Below are positions 1-9,618 of a stretch of DNA of 64,000 nt, piece by piece. Within the stretch, counting starts at the first letter, position 1. Each line of letters starts with the position of its first letter. Both the position numbers and the translations under genes were made by a program. Under the pieces are notes generated by a model. The model ran no database searches and was not told the DNA's origin. It was given only the letters and a program-made list of their open reading frames with translations. The stretch is from Scilla litardierei (Eukaryota > Streptophyta > Magnoliopsida > Asparagales > Asparagaceae): positions 175,484,319 to 175,548,318 of the forward strand of contig CM061140.1 in NCBI GenBank assembly GCA_030789695.1. The letters are read 5' to 3'.

Positions 1-1008
1 ATGGCATCAACAAACGTCTGCAACACTCATACTCCTCCGATCTTCAACGGCAACTTTTATTCTCAATGGAGAAGGAGAATGGAGATCTTCTTAGAGGCAC
101 AAGATCTGAAATACATGAGATCTCTCAGAGAACCATACGAGATCCCAACCATACCGCAAACTCAATGGAATCTTGATCAAGAGGAAGCCTACTTCAACAA
201 CATAAAGGTAATGCATTTACTTTACACCGGATTAACTGATCAAATGCTAGACCTTGTAGAAAAGGCGGAAACCGCACATCCAATCTTGAACTTGTTGGAC
301 GAAAGATTCGGTTCAAGATCAAATGAGATCCAAACACCCATAAAGATACCTCAAGCCAACGATGAAGAACTATGCATGATGGCTCGTCAGAACGACAAGA
401 ACGGGGTAAGTGATTCTAGTTTCGATGAGGAAAATGAATTTGATATTGCAAGCGCATATGAAAATCTTTATAGAGAATATGAACTTTTGTCAAAGAAGCA
501 CAAAACTCTAGACAAAAAGCACAAGACTCTGCATGAAGAACATGATAAACTCAAGAATGAATTTGACTCTCTTGGTAATGAACATGAGTCTCTAAAACTC
601 TCTTGTAATGATAAAAAAGAATTGATCAACACGTATGATAAATTGATATGTGATCATGATGCTCTGAAATCTGAATATACTATGAATGTTTCCTTCTTGA
701 ACGATAAACTCAATCTTCTCGCAAGTGATCTATCTTCTAGTAAGCTTAAACATGAGGAACTTGTTCTACGACTTGAAAAGGTTAAGAACAAACCAAATGT
801 AAAAGCTATCATATCATGTATGTATGCATCCACCTCTAATGAAAAGATAGTTCAAAATATTGTTCATAAAAATGCGAGACAAAATACTCTTGTTTATAGC
901 AAAAAGGCCAAGCATAATTATTATGATAAATCCTATCATGTTGCACACATCACACACATGGTTATAATAGTTCTGCTAACAAAACAATTTGGGTACCAAA
1001 ACATTTAA
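1..1008 (+). CDS. copia Gag polyprotein remnant (internally deleted)
   Basis: An open frame of 335 codons from ATG at 1. Residues 1-105 look like the N-terminal part of a copia Gag (FNGNFYSQWRRRMEIFLEAQ, then a Leu/Asp-rich helix region). Residues about 140-260 are a heptad-rich coiled coil with repeats of the type KKHKTL and NEHESL, as in SIRE-type Gag. Most of the UBN2-type domain and the CCHC zinc knuckle are absent. The reading frame passes straight from the N-terminal part into the coiled coil at about residue 110, so this looks like an internal deletion that stayed in frame. Gag would package element RNA in cytoplasmic particles; without the zinc knuckle, RNA binding is doubtful. Related to the Gag remnant at 53287-54286. 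Confidence 0.75.
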   Translation: MASTNVCNTHTPPIFNGNFYSQWRRRMEIFLEAQDLKYMRSLREPYEIPTIPQTQWNLDQEEAYFNNIKVMHLLYTGLTDQMLDLVEKAETAHPILNLLDERFGSRSNEIQTPIKIPQANDEELCMMARQNDKNGVSDSSFDEENEFDIASAYENLYREYELLSKKHKTLDKKHKTLHEEHDKLKNEFDSLGNEHESLKLSCNDKKELINTYDKLICDHDALKSEYTMNVSFLNDKLNLLASDLSSSKLKHEELVLRLEKVKNKPNVKAIISCMYASTSNEKIVQNIVHKNARQNTLVYSKKAKHNYYDKSYHVAHITHMVIIVLLTKQFGYQNI

Positions 1009-1266
1009 ACAAACATGAAAAGAATACTTATGTCTCCACCATGTTAGGAATTGTACATATGAAATCAAATTCAAATCAAATTTGGGTTCCTAATAAATGA
1101 CTCTCTCATATGTACATGCATTAGGGTACCCACATGCTTCATGTATATTCTTTTGATACCCAACATTTAAAACTGTACAAACAATAGAAATTTTTTTCCC
1201 TAACAAATCGGACCCAATCATAAGTGGTGTACCAAACGTGTCAAAATTATCTTCTTTCAGGACATG

Positions 1267-4200
1267 TGTAATGACCCCAAAATTCATATACGTGTATTAA
1301 TACGTATTCTTGGACGTATATATATGCGTATAAATTTTTGGGAGTCCTTGTGTATTTTATTTAATTTTGTCACGTTAAAATAATTATTTTAAAATAATTT
1401 GTTTGACATGATTTTATTAAATGAAATATATGGGTGGAATACTACTGTATTGCATGTGTATTAAGTGTGTATAATTATTTTCCTAAAAGACAAATCCTAA
1501 TTTTACCTAAGTGACACCTCACCCTTTGATGTGTCAATAGCTCCTTGATCCTTACCTAACCCAAGGCTTGGTGGCATGCTTAGAGGATTTTAGGGAGATG
1601 AGGTGGCTACTCTAGGAATTAGAGAGTGTTTTATTCACTCACTCTCTTCCCAAAGATCAAACCGAATTCATCCCTTCTCGTTGCTCTCTCTTAGACATTA
1701 GGGGGACTGAGCACCCATAGGGCTACGTCGCCCTCACTCTGCATACTCCTGTAGCATCCCTGTCGTCATTTGGGTTCTGTTGCTTATTCTGGGAGCTTGT
1801 GAAGGAGAAGAGAAGGAGAAGGAGAAGGATTTGAAGGAGGAGGAGCCATAGGGATTTGGGCTACCCCCTTGTCTCTCATCACCCCTAAGGTAGGATTCCA
1901 TCTCCAACTAGTATTAGAGTTGTATGCTTAGTTTCATGGTTGTTGTTGTTGTGGTTTTACCTTTTCTTATGTTAATCCTGAGTTTTGTATGGTTGTGTGC
2001 GGTGAGCAATCCTGAGTTTTGTATGGTTGTGTGCGGTGAGCAATCCTGAGTTTTGTATGGTTGTGTGCGGTGAGCAATCCTGAGATTTGTATGGTTGTGC
2101 GCGGTGAGCAATTCTGAGATTTGTATGGTTGTGCGCGGTGAGCAATTCTGAGATTTGTATGGTTGTGCGCGGTGAGCAATCATGAGATTTGTATGGTTGT
2201 GTGCGGTGAGCAATCCTGAGTTTTGGGTGGTTTTGTGCGGTGAGCAATTCTGGACAGATTTACATGCTGATTGTTTTGCTTAGTCCTCCCAATCTAGAAT
2301 TGAGTTTGCTCTGAAATTTTTATGGCTTAAATATTGGACTGTTATCTATAACTTTTATGTTGTGACCTTTTACCAATTCGAACTGGAAATATGAGTAAAA
2401 ATTTCATCTTTACAACATGTCGGCATTTCATCCAGTCTGGACACAGTTTGGCAAAGCGTAGATCAGTCCCTACACACTCCATAGAAATTGATGAACTTGG
2501 TCTCGTTGAAAAGATAACACCTTTTTCTACAACTTTGCCTGTGTGCACATTTTTGAGATTCTAACTGAAACATGTCTTAAACTAGCAATCTTTACAGCCT
2601 TTAGAATCTGTCTGAAAAACAGATTCGACAGGTCTTACCAAACAATTCACCATAAATCATCCAGTTCATATTTCTACCTGAAAATTTATAGGTGAATCCA
2701 GCACAGCTATATCTACAACTTTCATTTGTATTGTATATGCATGTTTGATACAAAATTATGGAGAAATGTGCTTCTTAATCTGACTGTTCTGTTTTTTCCA
2801 GCAAGCTGAAAGATTTGAATGTTGTTTTAAGCTCTTTTTTTAAGGTTAAACTTGCCATCAATGTTCTTGATTATTTCTGTTACATGGTGATATGTGGTTT
2901 ATGTTCTTGGCACATGCAAAATGATGATGTGAATATGGTTATATGTTTCATGTATATTATGAGAAATGAGAAAGGGAATGCACAAGGCGATGCATGTCCC
3001 AAATATGTGATGAACTGTGGAAAGAAAGAAATGGAATGTGTTATGTTTCATGAAAATGATTAAGTCCTCCTAAAGGAGGGTGACATGTGGTTTGGGGGAA
3101 ACACGGTTAAATTAAAGGAGTTAAGGAGCGGACAGATGATATGAATTCTCACCCGCTGTATCACTCCCGGAAGGGCGAGTTGAAAGGGTTGGAGAGGCCG
3201 CTGGTGTACCCGTGATGCACCATGACGGTAATTGATGGTTTACTCCGTTTGTCCGACAGAAAAACCGAGCAGGTCTCGCTCTAGTGCCTTGTCCCGTTCG
3301 GGCATAGAGTTGCGAGAGGCCCCCTCTGGTGCCCGTGTTGCTGGTTGGGGTACCACGTTTCACCCACACTGGGTGAAGTCCGGCTCCTTAAGGTCCTAAG
3401 ATTTATCCGGGTTTCAAAATGCTAACCAATGAATTAATTGTTAACCCTCATTATTCTCGTAGCAATGGTAAATGTATGTGTTGTTTAATTGTTTTTCTTT
3501 ACTATGGTTCTTTTATGTTGTATATCATTGTTGTACACCTTACCTGTTCCACGTGCACGCTTTCACATGTTCATAAGTATAGTTGTTACTTCCTTTATTA
3601 TAGTAGATGTTTATGCCATGACATACACACTGCCTGCTCACGTGCACTCTTTCCACACTTCATGTAAGGACTAGTTGAGATATGGAATTCCTACTGGGTC
3701 ACGCGTTGACGTGCCCCACCGTTGACTTTTCAGGTTGGTTCTTTGAGTTGGAGGCCCCTTGACTCAGTTGGTTGGAGTTGCGGGTTGTGAGAAGTGTGGA
3801 TGACTTGGGAGTGGTGTTGTACTTTGGTGAGATGTGAGTTTTTGTACCTTATTGAGATGTGGGTAATATTGTATATGGATTTGTATAAGGAAGTTGTATA
3901 CGAACAGTTTTATTTATATACATCAGTGCTTGAGTTGTTGGTTCTCTTGTGTTTTGGGTTGACTGGAATGCTATATGTACTATCCCAGCAGTGCGCAGTG
4001 GACCTGCTTGTGTTTGTAATTTCGTATTTTCTTCGTAGCACCCGTCTCTTTGGGAATACCTGATACGGATTCATACTTATCCGGTATCCCAGGGAGCGGG
4101 GCGTTACAGGTGGTGGCCCATGCAGGTCTCCGCACTGCGGCTGTGTAAGGGTAGTACATGTAGTGTTCCAGTGGTAGTTAGTCTTAAGGTGGTAGGAGTT

Positions 4201-5218
4201 CTACCTTGAGATAGAGCCCTGATATCAGAAGTTTGAGGTATAGAGCCATGAGGATAGACACTAGAGTGTTGATTGAGTAAGAATGTGTGTATATATCTAT
4301 GTGTGTATGTATGTGTACCTATACATTTGTAGCTCTATAAGTGTTGAATATGGCTTGTCGAGTATATTGAGATGATATACTCATGTACATATGACTATGG
4401 TATATGTATGAATGATTATATGGCTATATGATTGTATTTGAAGTATATGTGTTAATATATGGTTGACTTATGAGTATTATGTATAATTGGGTTATATACT
4501 TGATTGAGGTGCATGTAGTGTATATATGTACTGTGTAGTGACTATATACTGTATGTGATGTATGCACATGTAGAGTGTGCAGATGCATGTGTGGATCCTT
4601 GAGTTCCACCCGTGTATGTGTGGCTATGTTTTAAGAGTATTAGTGTTATGTGTTGATATATGTGATGCGTATATGTTACATGTATGGCTGTAAGCTGGTA
4701 CGCTTGCACTTGTATATGGATGAATATAGTTTTGTATGGTTATCTATGTGTATTGATATTGATATGATAAAACTTGTGTGATGATACATCTGTGAATGTT
4801 GGATGGGTACTAGGAGACATACATGGTCGTATGTCTATATCTATATATAGAGATGCATGCGTATGTTTGTACAAAACAATGAATGCGTGTACTGTGATAT
4901 GATATAAGTGTTGATATATGAATGTGTTTATAAATAAGTTTGGGGTAGATTGACTATATATATCTCTATTCACCCTTAGCTATGTCCTGAGTTGGAAAGT
5001 CCGAGGACAGACTTTATTTTAAGGTGGGTAGGATGTAATGACCCCAAAATTCATATACGTGTATTAATACGTATTCTTGGACGTATATATATGCGTATAA
5101 ATTTTTGGGAGTCCTTGTGTATTTTATTTAATTTTGTCACGCTAAAATAATTATTTTAAAATAATTTGTTTGACATGATTTTATTAAATGAAATATATGG
5201 GTGGAATACTACTGTATT
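1267..5218 (+). mobile_element. Tekay-like (Ty3/gypsy chromovirus) non-autonomous LTR element with truncated 3' LTR
   Basis: Bases 1267-1452 and 5034-5218 are nearly identical direct copies, starting TGTAATGACCCC. The left LTR can be followed to GGGGCGTTACA at 4108 (about 2.84 kb), giving the near-inverted ends TGTAA/TTACA. The internal part 4109-5033 has no gag or pol, only TG/AT-rich sequence. A purine-rich tract (AAGGTGGGTAGGA) ends at 5033, directly before the second LTR, as expected of a polypurine tract. The second LTR stops after 185 bases, where copia RT begins. Long LTRs with TGTAACG-type ends fit the Tekay/Del lineage. With no coding capacity it would depend on another element's proteins. 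The copies are so alike that insertion was fairly recent. Confidence 0.8.
1974..2245 (+). repeat. 34-bp tandem repeat, 8 units, inside the Tekay-like LTR
   Basis: Eight head-to-tail units of 34 bases starting AATCCTGAG and ending GGTGAGC, with few differences between units. The unit length is not a multiple of three, so the minus-strand open frames across it are artefacts of the repeat. No spacers, so this is not a CRISPR array. Confidence 0.95.
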
Positions 5219-6440
5219 GGATGTGAAAAGCGCATTCATGAATGGATTTATAAAAGAGGAAGTCTACGTTGAACAACCTCCCGGCTTTGAATATGATAAG
5301 AAAATAGGATATGTGTACAAGCTAAACAAAGCCTTGTATGGCCTAAAACAAGCCCCAAGAGCTTGGTATGAAAGATTAAGAAAATTCTTAATTGACTCAG
5401 GTTACATTGTTGGAAAAATAGATACCACTTTATTTGTTAAGAAAATTTATGATGATATTATTCTTATCCAAATTTACGTAGACGACATCATTTTCGGATC
5501 TACTAATGAAGATCTTTGTCAAGAGTTTGCTAAGTTAATGCAGGAAGAATTTGAAATGAGCCACATGGGGGAGCTCACATATTTTATCGGATTACAAATC
5601 AAACAAGGAAAAGAAGGAAACTTTATTGATTATTCATCAAACGAAGTATGTCAAAGACTTGATCAAAAGGTTCGGGATGGAAACCGCATCAGGAAAGAAC
5701 ATACCGATGGCAACATCCACCTCTCTAGACAAAGACGAAGCAGGTAAAAAGGTCGATCAGAAAACATATTGAGGTATGGTAGGTTCATTGCTCTATTTAA
5801 CCGCTAGCCGACCTGACATTATGTTTAGTGTTTGTGCATGTGCTAGATTTCAATTTGATCCTAGAGAATCACATCTTAAAACAGTAAAATACATATTTAG
5901 ATATCTTAAAACCACTTCTGACTTGGACTATTTTATCCCAAAAGCGGCACATTTAATTTAACTTCCTTTAGTGACACAGACTATGCTGGTTGTAAAGCCA
6001 CAAGAAAAAGTACAAGTGGAACATGTCACTTTCTTGGACATTCCCTTGTTTCGTGGTTTAGCAAAAAGCAAAGTTCGGTTTCACTATCTACCACTGAGGC
6101 AGAGTATATAGCTGCCGGACTTGCCTGTGCCCAAATACTTTGGATGAAACAAGTCCTCGTAGATTATGGTGTTAATACATCTACATGTGTAATTTATTGT
6201 GATAATAAAAGCACCATTAATCTCACTAAAAACTCTGTTCTTCATCCTAGAACAAAGCATATTGATATTAGACACAGATTTATAGATGATCACGGTGTCA
6301 AAAAAGATGTTGAACTTAAATTTGTCTCCTCTGAATATCAAGTTGCTGATATTCTAACAAAACCCCTACAAAAAGATACATTCTCTAGACTTCGTAGAGA
6401 ATTGGGTATTGTTGGAGAAACAGAATTAAGTATGGATTAA
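5214..6440 (+). pseudogene. copia reverse transcriptase-RNase H, frameshifted
   Basis: RT starts abruptly inside the conserved VKSAFMNGFIKEEVYVEQPP block, followed by ALYGLKQAPRAWYERL and the catalytic YVDD (codons 5475-5486). Its frame is lost near 5630. The connection region (GSLLYLTASRPDIMFSV, 5776-5961) lies in another frame. RNase H resumes in the first frame from about 5955, with SLSTTEAEYIAAG, YCDNKST and TKHIDIRHRFI, ending HILTKPL-like at 6360 and at a stop in 6438-6440. At least two frameshifts and the missing N-terminal third make it inactive. In a working copia element this enzyme copies element RNA into DNA and removes the RNA strand. Confidence 0.9.
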
Positions 6441-6653
6441 TTATATTATGTCATTACTTTTTGTTGATGACAATGTGAGAAAAATTTGAAATGCAAAAAT
6501 GAATATATTATATGAATGTATTGTTTTGCTAACGGCTTCGATGCAGGGGGAGAACCGCATCAAAGCAGGGGGAGTAAGTTTATTTTCATATCATATCAGT
6601 ATGTCAACTTACTTCATCTTTCATTTGGGTGTCATCATCAAAAAGGGGGAGAC
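6441..6653 (+). other. copia 3' spacer and polypurine tract
   Basis: Non-coding spacer after RNase H, ending in the purine tract AAAAAGGGGGAGAC immediately before the LTR. Polypurine tracts prime plus-strand DNA synthesis in LTR retrotransposons. A second GGGGGAG motif occurs upstream, near 6546. Confidence 0.75.
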
Positions 6654-7336
6654 TGATGGAAATTGAATTTCAGCCCAAGTGATTTTGATGATGAGCACAC
6701 CAAATGAAGCTTAGTGTACTAACTACACTACAACTAAGCGTGCAGGTTGTGCGACAAATGAAAAGCTTTATGCATACTCCAAGAAGCACAATCTACGCTC
6801 AAAGACAAGGACGAACGTTGCTAAGATCAAAGATGAAGCTCAAAGCTCAAATCTCAAATGGAACAGAAGCTCAAGTAAAGCTCACATCTACTCCATCAGT
6901 TGATCAAGCTTCCGAAGACGTGTCCTAGTCTATAGTGAGTGTGTTGTGTCTTTCTTAGGGTTATGTTAAAGCCAATCGTATAGACAACACACACACACAA
7001 ATGATTTCAAAAACATCTTAAATCATTTTCAAAAGTTATTGAGAGATTTTTCTAGTCGCTTTAAATTTTCGTAGTGAAACTCCACTACACCCTGGAGTTA
7101 ACTACTTGATTGACTAGCAGTGTCTCAGAAGAAACTCCTCTGGAAGTCGACTACCAGCTGAGAATCAATTTCTCCTGAAACACTCTGGGAGTCGATTACC
7201 AACTCTAGGGAGTCGACTACCAACTGTCGAAATTTGACGGTTTGACTTGACTTTTGACATATCTTTAATTTAATTCCCACATGATTTTCGGGACAAAAGT
7301 CAAATGAATTTGAAATTCAAATTCTCAGTTTTCTCC

Positions 7337-7345
7337 TATAAATAG
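7337..7345 (+). promoter_or_regulatory. TATA box of the copia LTR
   Basis: TATAAATAG followed by AGG, between the GTCGAC palindromes and the hairpin row. It is the obvious start region for element RNA. Similar boxes occupy the same place in the LTRs at 8888, 52419 and 63835. Confidence 0.7.
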
Positions 7346-7747
7346 AGGACCATTTTCTTCGAGAAAACACAACTCTTGAAATCAAATTCTCTTGTGCAAA
7401 ACGCTCTAAAATTCTTAGCTCTCGTTCTCTCTTCGCCAAATCAGTTTTTATTCTTGATCTTGTAATTTCTTTAAGATATTATTTTCTGAAGATCGAATTT
7501 TTATTTGGCTATCTGTTTTCAAAATCCGTATTACTTATTTTCGAATTTTTATTTAAAAGGATTTTTGAAAAACATTTGATTCAGATCACAAAGACTTCAT
7601 TCGTATCTTTGTGTGATCTAGAATCTTATTCTATCAAGCCACTAAAGCACGTAATTGTCTATTATTATTGGGTATAGAATTTGGGTGTAAATCCAATCTC
7701 CACCAAATAATTGTGGTGAATTGGATATCGTTTTTCTCTTTGTGATT

Positions 7748-7900
7748 ACCCTTTTGTGTAAGGGTGTTATTGGAAACCCTAGACAAGTCTAGGTGTTGCG
7801 GTTGGAAATCCTGGTTAAGGCTAGGTTGTTGAAAATCCTAACAAGTGAAGTTAGGTACGTGTATTTGCTAAGGCAGATTGTGGAAATCTCTAACCGGATT
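7748..7900 (+). other. row of short hairpins in copia LTR (R/U5)
   Basis: Inverted repeats seen: ACCCTT/AAGGGT (7748-7765, loop TTGTGT), CCTAGA/TCTAGG (7778-7793), CCTGG/CTAGG (7810-7825, one G-T pair), CCTAAC/GTTAGG (7837-7855) and a weaker AATC/GATT (7885-7900). They are spaced by links such as TTGGAAA and TTGAAAA. Same place and layout as 9162-9375 and 52716-52925. The function is unknown; a structured RNA leader is an inference. Confidence 0.65.
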
Positions 7901-8432
7901 GGTCGGGGACTGGATGTACCCAAGTTGCGGGGAACCAGGATAAAAATCTTTGTGTCTGCGTTTGCTGATCTGTGATTGATTATCTTTGCAAGCAATTCCT
8001 ATTTAACTTGTAATTATTTCTTTGTTTAATATTCTTGTAACTCTTTTATAATATACTGCAAAGATCAGTTTTTGTATTTATACTTTTGTGTAAATTTTAT
8101 ATATCTTCATTAAGTATTTATCTATCTGAGCTGTGCTTAAATTCCCTCTGGGAGTCGACTACGGTTCATAGGGAGTCGACTACCAGAAGATACTTATCTC
8201 TGATTTGATTTGAAGATTTATTGAGTTGATTAAGAACCAAGCGTAGATCACTCTACTTGGTTTCTTAGGCAACATTAAAAGGCTTTGATTTGTGTTAATC
8301 TACTAAGAACGAAAAAGTTTATTTTATACAACACTATTCAACCACTCTTCTAGTGTTGTTTGCCATCCACAGGATCCAACATGTACTCCTCAAGTCAACC
8401 TTTTATTGACTCATACTTGAGCTTATGGAACA

Positions 8433-8798
8433 GTCGACTGACGATCAATTTACAGTCGCGTGTGAATTGTTCTACAGTCGACTGTGCGCAACTTGCATTG
8501 TCTGGGCTTCATCCCAATTTGCAAGTCAGTCGACTGGTGCAGTTTTTACAGTCGCCTGTTCATTTGACATTCGCATGTACACTGGCCACCAGTCGTCTGT
8601 CTTCATACAGTGCGTAATTTGCATCTCTATGTCCTTTTCCATTCCCTGCAGCAGTTGCCCGCTGAAGGATTTACAAGCGTCTGTCCTGTATACAGTCGAC
8701 TGTATAGTCTTCATCAATCGATTGTCCTGGCTCAGATTATAGCCGTTGGAAATTATTTAGCCGTTGGACAGTCGACTGTCAGTTGTTCATCGGTCGAC
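8433..8798. promoter_or_regulatory. cluster of GTCGAC-centred palindromes upstream of a TATA box
   Basis: Exact GTCGAC at 8433, 8477, 8529, 8695, 8771 and 8793, mostly inside CAGTCGACTG. One-base variants lie between them (near 8455, 8551, 8592 and 8717). The cluster ends about 90 bases before the TATA box. Placement and palindromy suggest binding sites for a dimeric protein; that is inference. Confidence 0.55.
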
Positions 8799-8887
8799 TG
8801 TCGATGACGTTTTTGCCCAGATTCTAGCCGTTGCAGCTTTTTGTTTTTGGTTATTTCCTTGGGTTTTGAGAGTTCATATAGGGTTCC

Positions 8888-8896
8888 TATATATAT
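8888..8896 (+). promoter_or_regulatory. TATA box of the second copia LTR
   Basis: TATATATAT followed by GAGAGGG, just downstream of the palindrome cluster. Confidence 0.6.
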
Positions 8897-9161
8897 GAGA
8901 GGGCTGAGTTCATTAGAGCTTCTTGATGCTATTAATCTTTAGATATTGATTAAGCCACTCTCAAACTCTCTCATTTTCCTCATAGAGCTCATTCTCTCCG
9001 TCATGCATTGAAGTCAAGCTCAAGGGAAATCATCCAAGTGTATTTCTAGCAAATCTCATCACTTGGAGATCCTCTTCCATGCCTTACATTCATTTATAAG
9101 TAAGTTCATCTCAAGGCATATGTAAGAGTATTTGTTTTACTTTGTTATTTTCATTGAAACC

Positions 9162-9375
9162 CTAGCTTTCTGTGTGAGAGCTAGTTACTCTCTATGTGAG
9201 AGTATAACCTTCTGTGTGAGGGTTGGTTGAGATCTCTTTGTGTGAGAGTTTGAGTCTCTCTATGTGAGAGCATAAGTCTTTCTGTGTGAAAGCAAGGATA
9301 TCTCTGTGTGAGAATCCAAAATCCTCCGTGTGAGGTATCTCTGTGTGAGATTGTATTCACTTCTCCGTGTGAGAA
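9162..9375 (+). other. ten covarying mini-hairpins with YRTGT loop in copia LTR
   Basis: Ten consecutive inverted repeats of 4-9 bp with a 5-base loop (TGTGT, TATGT or CGTGT). Stem starts are 9162, 9186, 9206, 9234, 9256, 9278, 9296, 9323, 9337 and 9361. The stems differ but stay complementary: CTAGCTTTC/GAGAGCTAG, TACTCTC/GAGAGTA, AACCTTC/GAGGGTT, CTTTC/GAAAG, GGAT(A)TCTC/GAGAATCC and TTCTC/GAGAA. Loop conserved and stem covarying is what selection on a folded RNA or single strand would leave. A simple degenerate tandem repeat of TCTCTGTGTGAGAG is the alternative. Confidence 0.75.
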
Positions 9376-9618
9376 TTATAGTGGATATTGGTGTGACTGG
9401 ACGTACCCAAGTTTGGAGAACCAGGGTAATATCTTGTGTTTGCGTTTGGATTTTTGTGGTGTTTAAATTCCTCTTGCATTTATAAATCCGCATTTGTAAG
9501 TTTAATTTTTAAATACGCAATTTGTGCCATTACACTATTCACCCTCCTCTAGTGTGTTGTTAGTATTGCAAGGGTAAGACGATCCTTACACAATTGACCA
9601 CTCTTGGAATTTTATTAT

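Larger units (their letters stand above)
1..8381 (+). mobile_element. SIRE/Maximus-type Ty1/copia retrotransposon, decayed, 5' end outside window
   Basis: Seen in order: a copia Gag with a long coiled-coil tail (1-1008), reverse transcriptase and RNase H (5214-6440), a long 3' spacer, a purine tract (AAAAAGGGGGAGAC, ending 6653) and a 3' LTR (6654-8381). Protease, integrase and the start of RT are missing, because a Tekay-like LTR element occupies 1267-5218 and its right edge is joined directly to RT. A long coiled-coil Gag and a purine tract ending in GGGGGAGA are typical of the SIRE/Maximus lineage. It is not autonomous. The 5' LTR would lie left of base 1. Confidence 0.85.
6654..8381 (+). 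mobile_element. 3' LTR of the SIRE-type copia element
   Basis: Starts TGATGG right after the purine tract and ends CCAACA at 8381 (about 1.73 kb). This fits the TGTTGG/CCAACA ends of the related LTR at 51608, with one change. It contains GTCGAC palindromes at 7146, 7212, 8154 and 8175, a TATA box at 7337, a hairpin row at 7748-7900, the motif GACTGGATGTACCC near 7908, and a terminal hairpin (AACACTA ... TAGTGTT) near 8330-8360. The next bases belong to a different copia LTR, so this element probably inserted into that LTR. Confidence 0.85.
8382..9590 (+). mobile_element. copia LTR, 3' part (second SIRE-like family)
   Basis: Ends with the same landmarks as the two other SIRE-type LTRs here: ACTGGACGTACCC near 9400, CGTTTG, then ACACTATTCACCCTCCTCTAGTGT, then GATCCTTACA at 9590. 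Internal landmarks are a dense GTCGAC palindrome cluster (8433-8798), a TATA box (8888-8896) and a hairpin row (9162-9375). Its 5' part is absent, probably because the element ending at 8381 inserted into it. No primer-binding site follows 9590, so it is a 3' LTR or a solo LTR. Confidence 0.75.

Noticed and set aside
1974..2245. CRISPR-like direct repeats
   Set aside because: The 34-base units abut without spacers, in a plant LTR; it is an ordinary tandem repeat.
3794..4063. 89-codon hydrophobic frame
   Set aside because: Lies in the LTR of the Tekay-like element, TG-rich, no family features.
9260..9493. Minus-strand open frame over the hairpin array
   Set aside because: The sequence is explained by the repeated TGTGTGAGA words; no start context or family.
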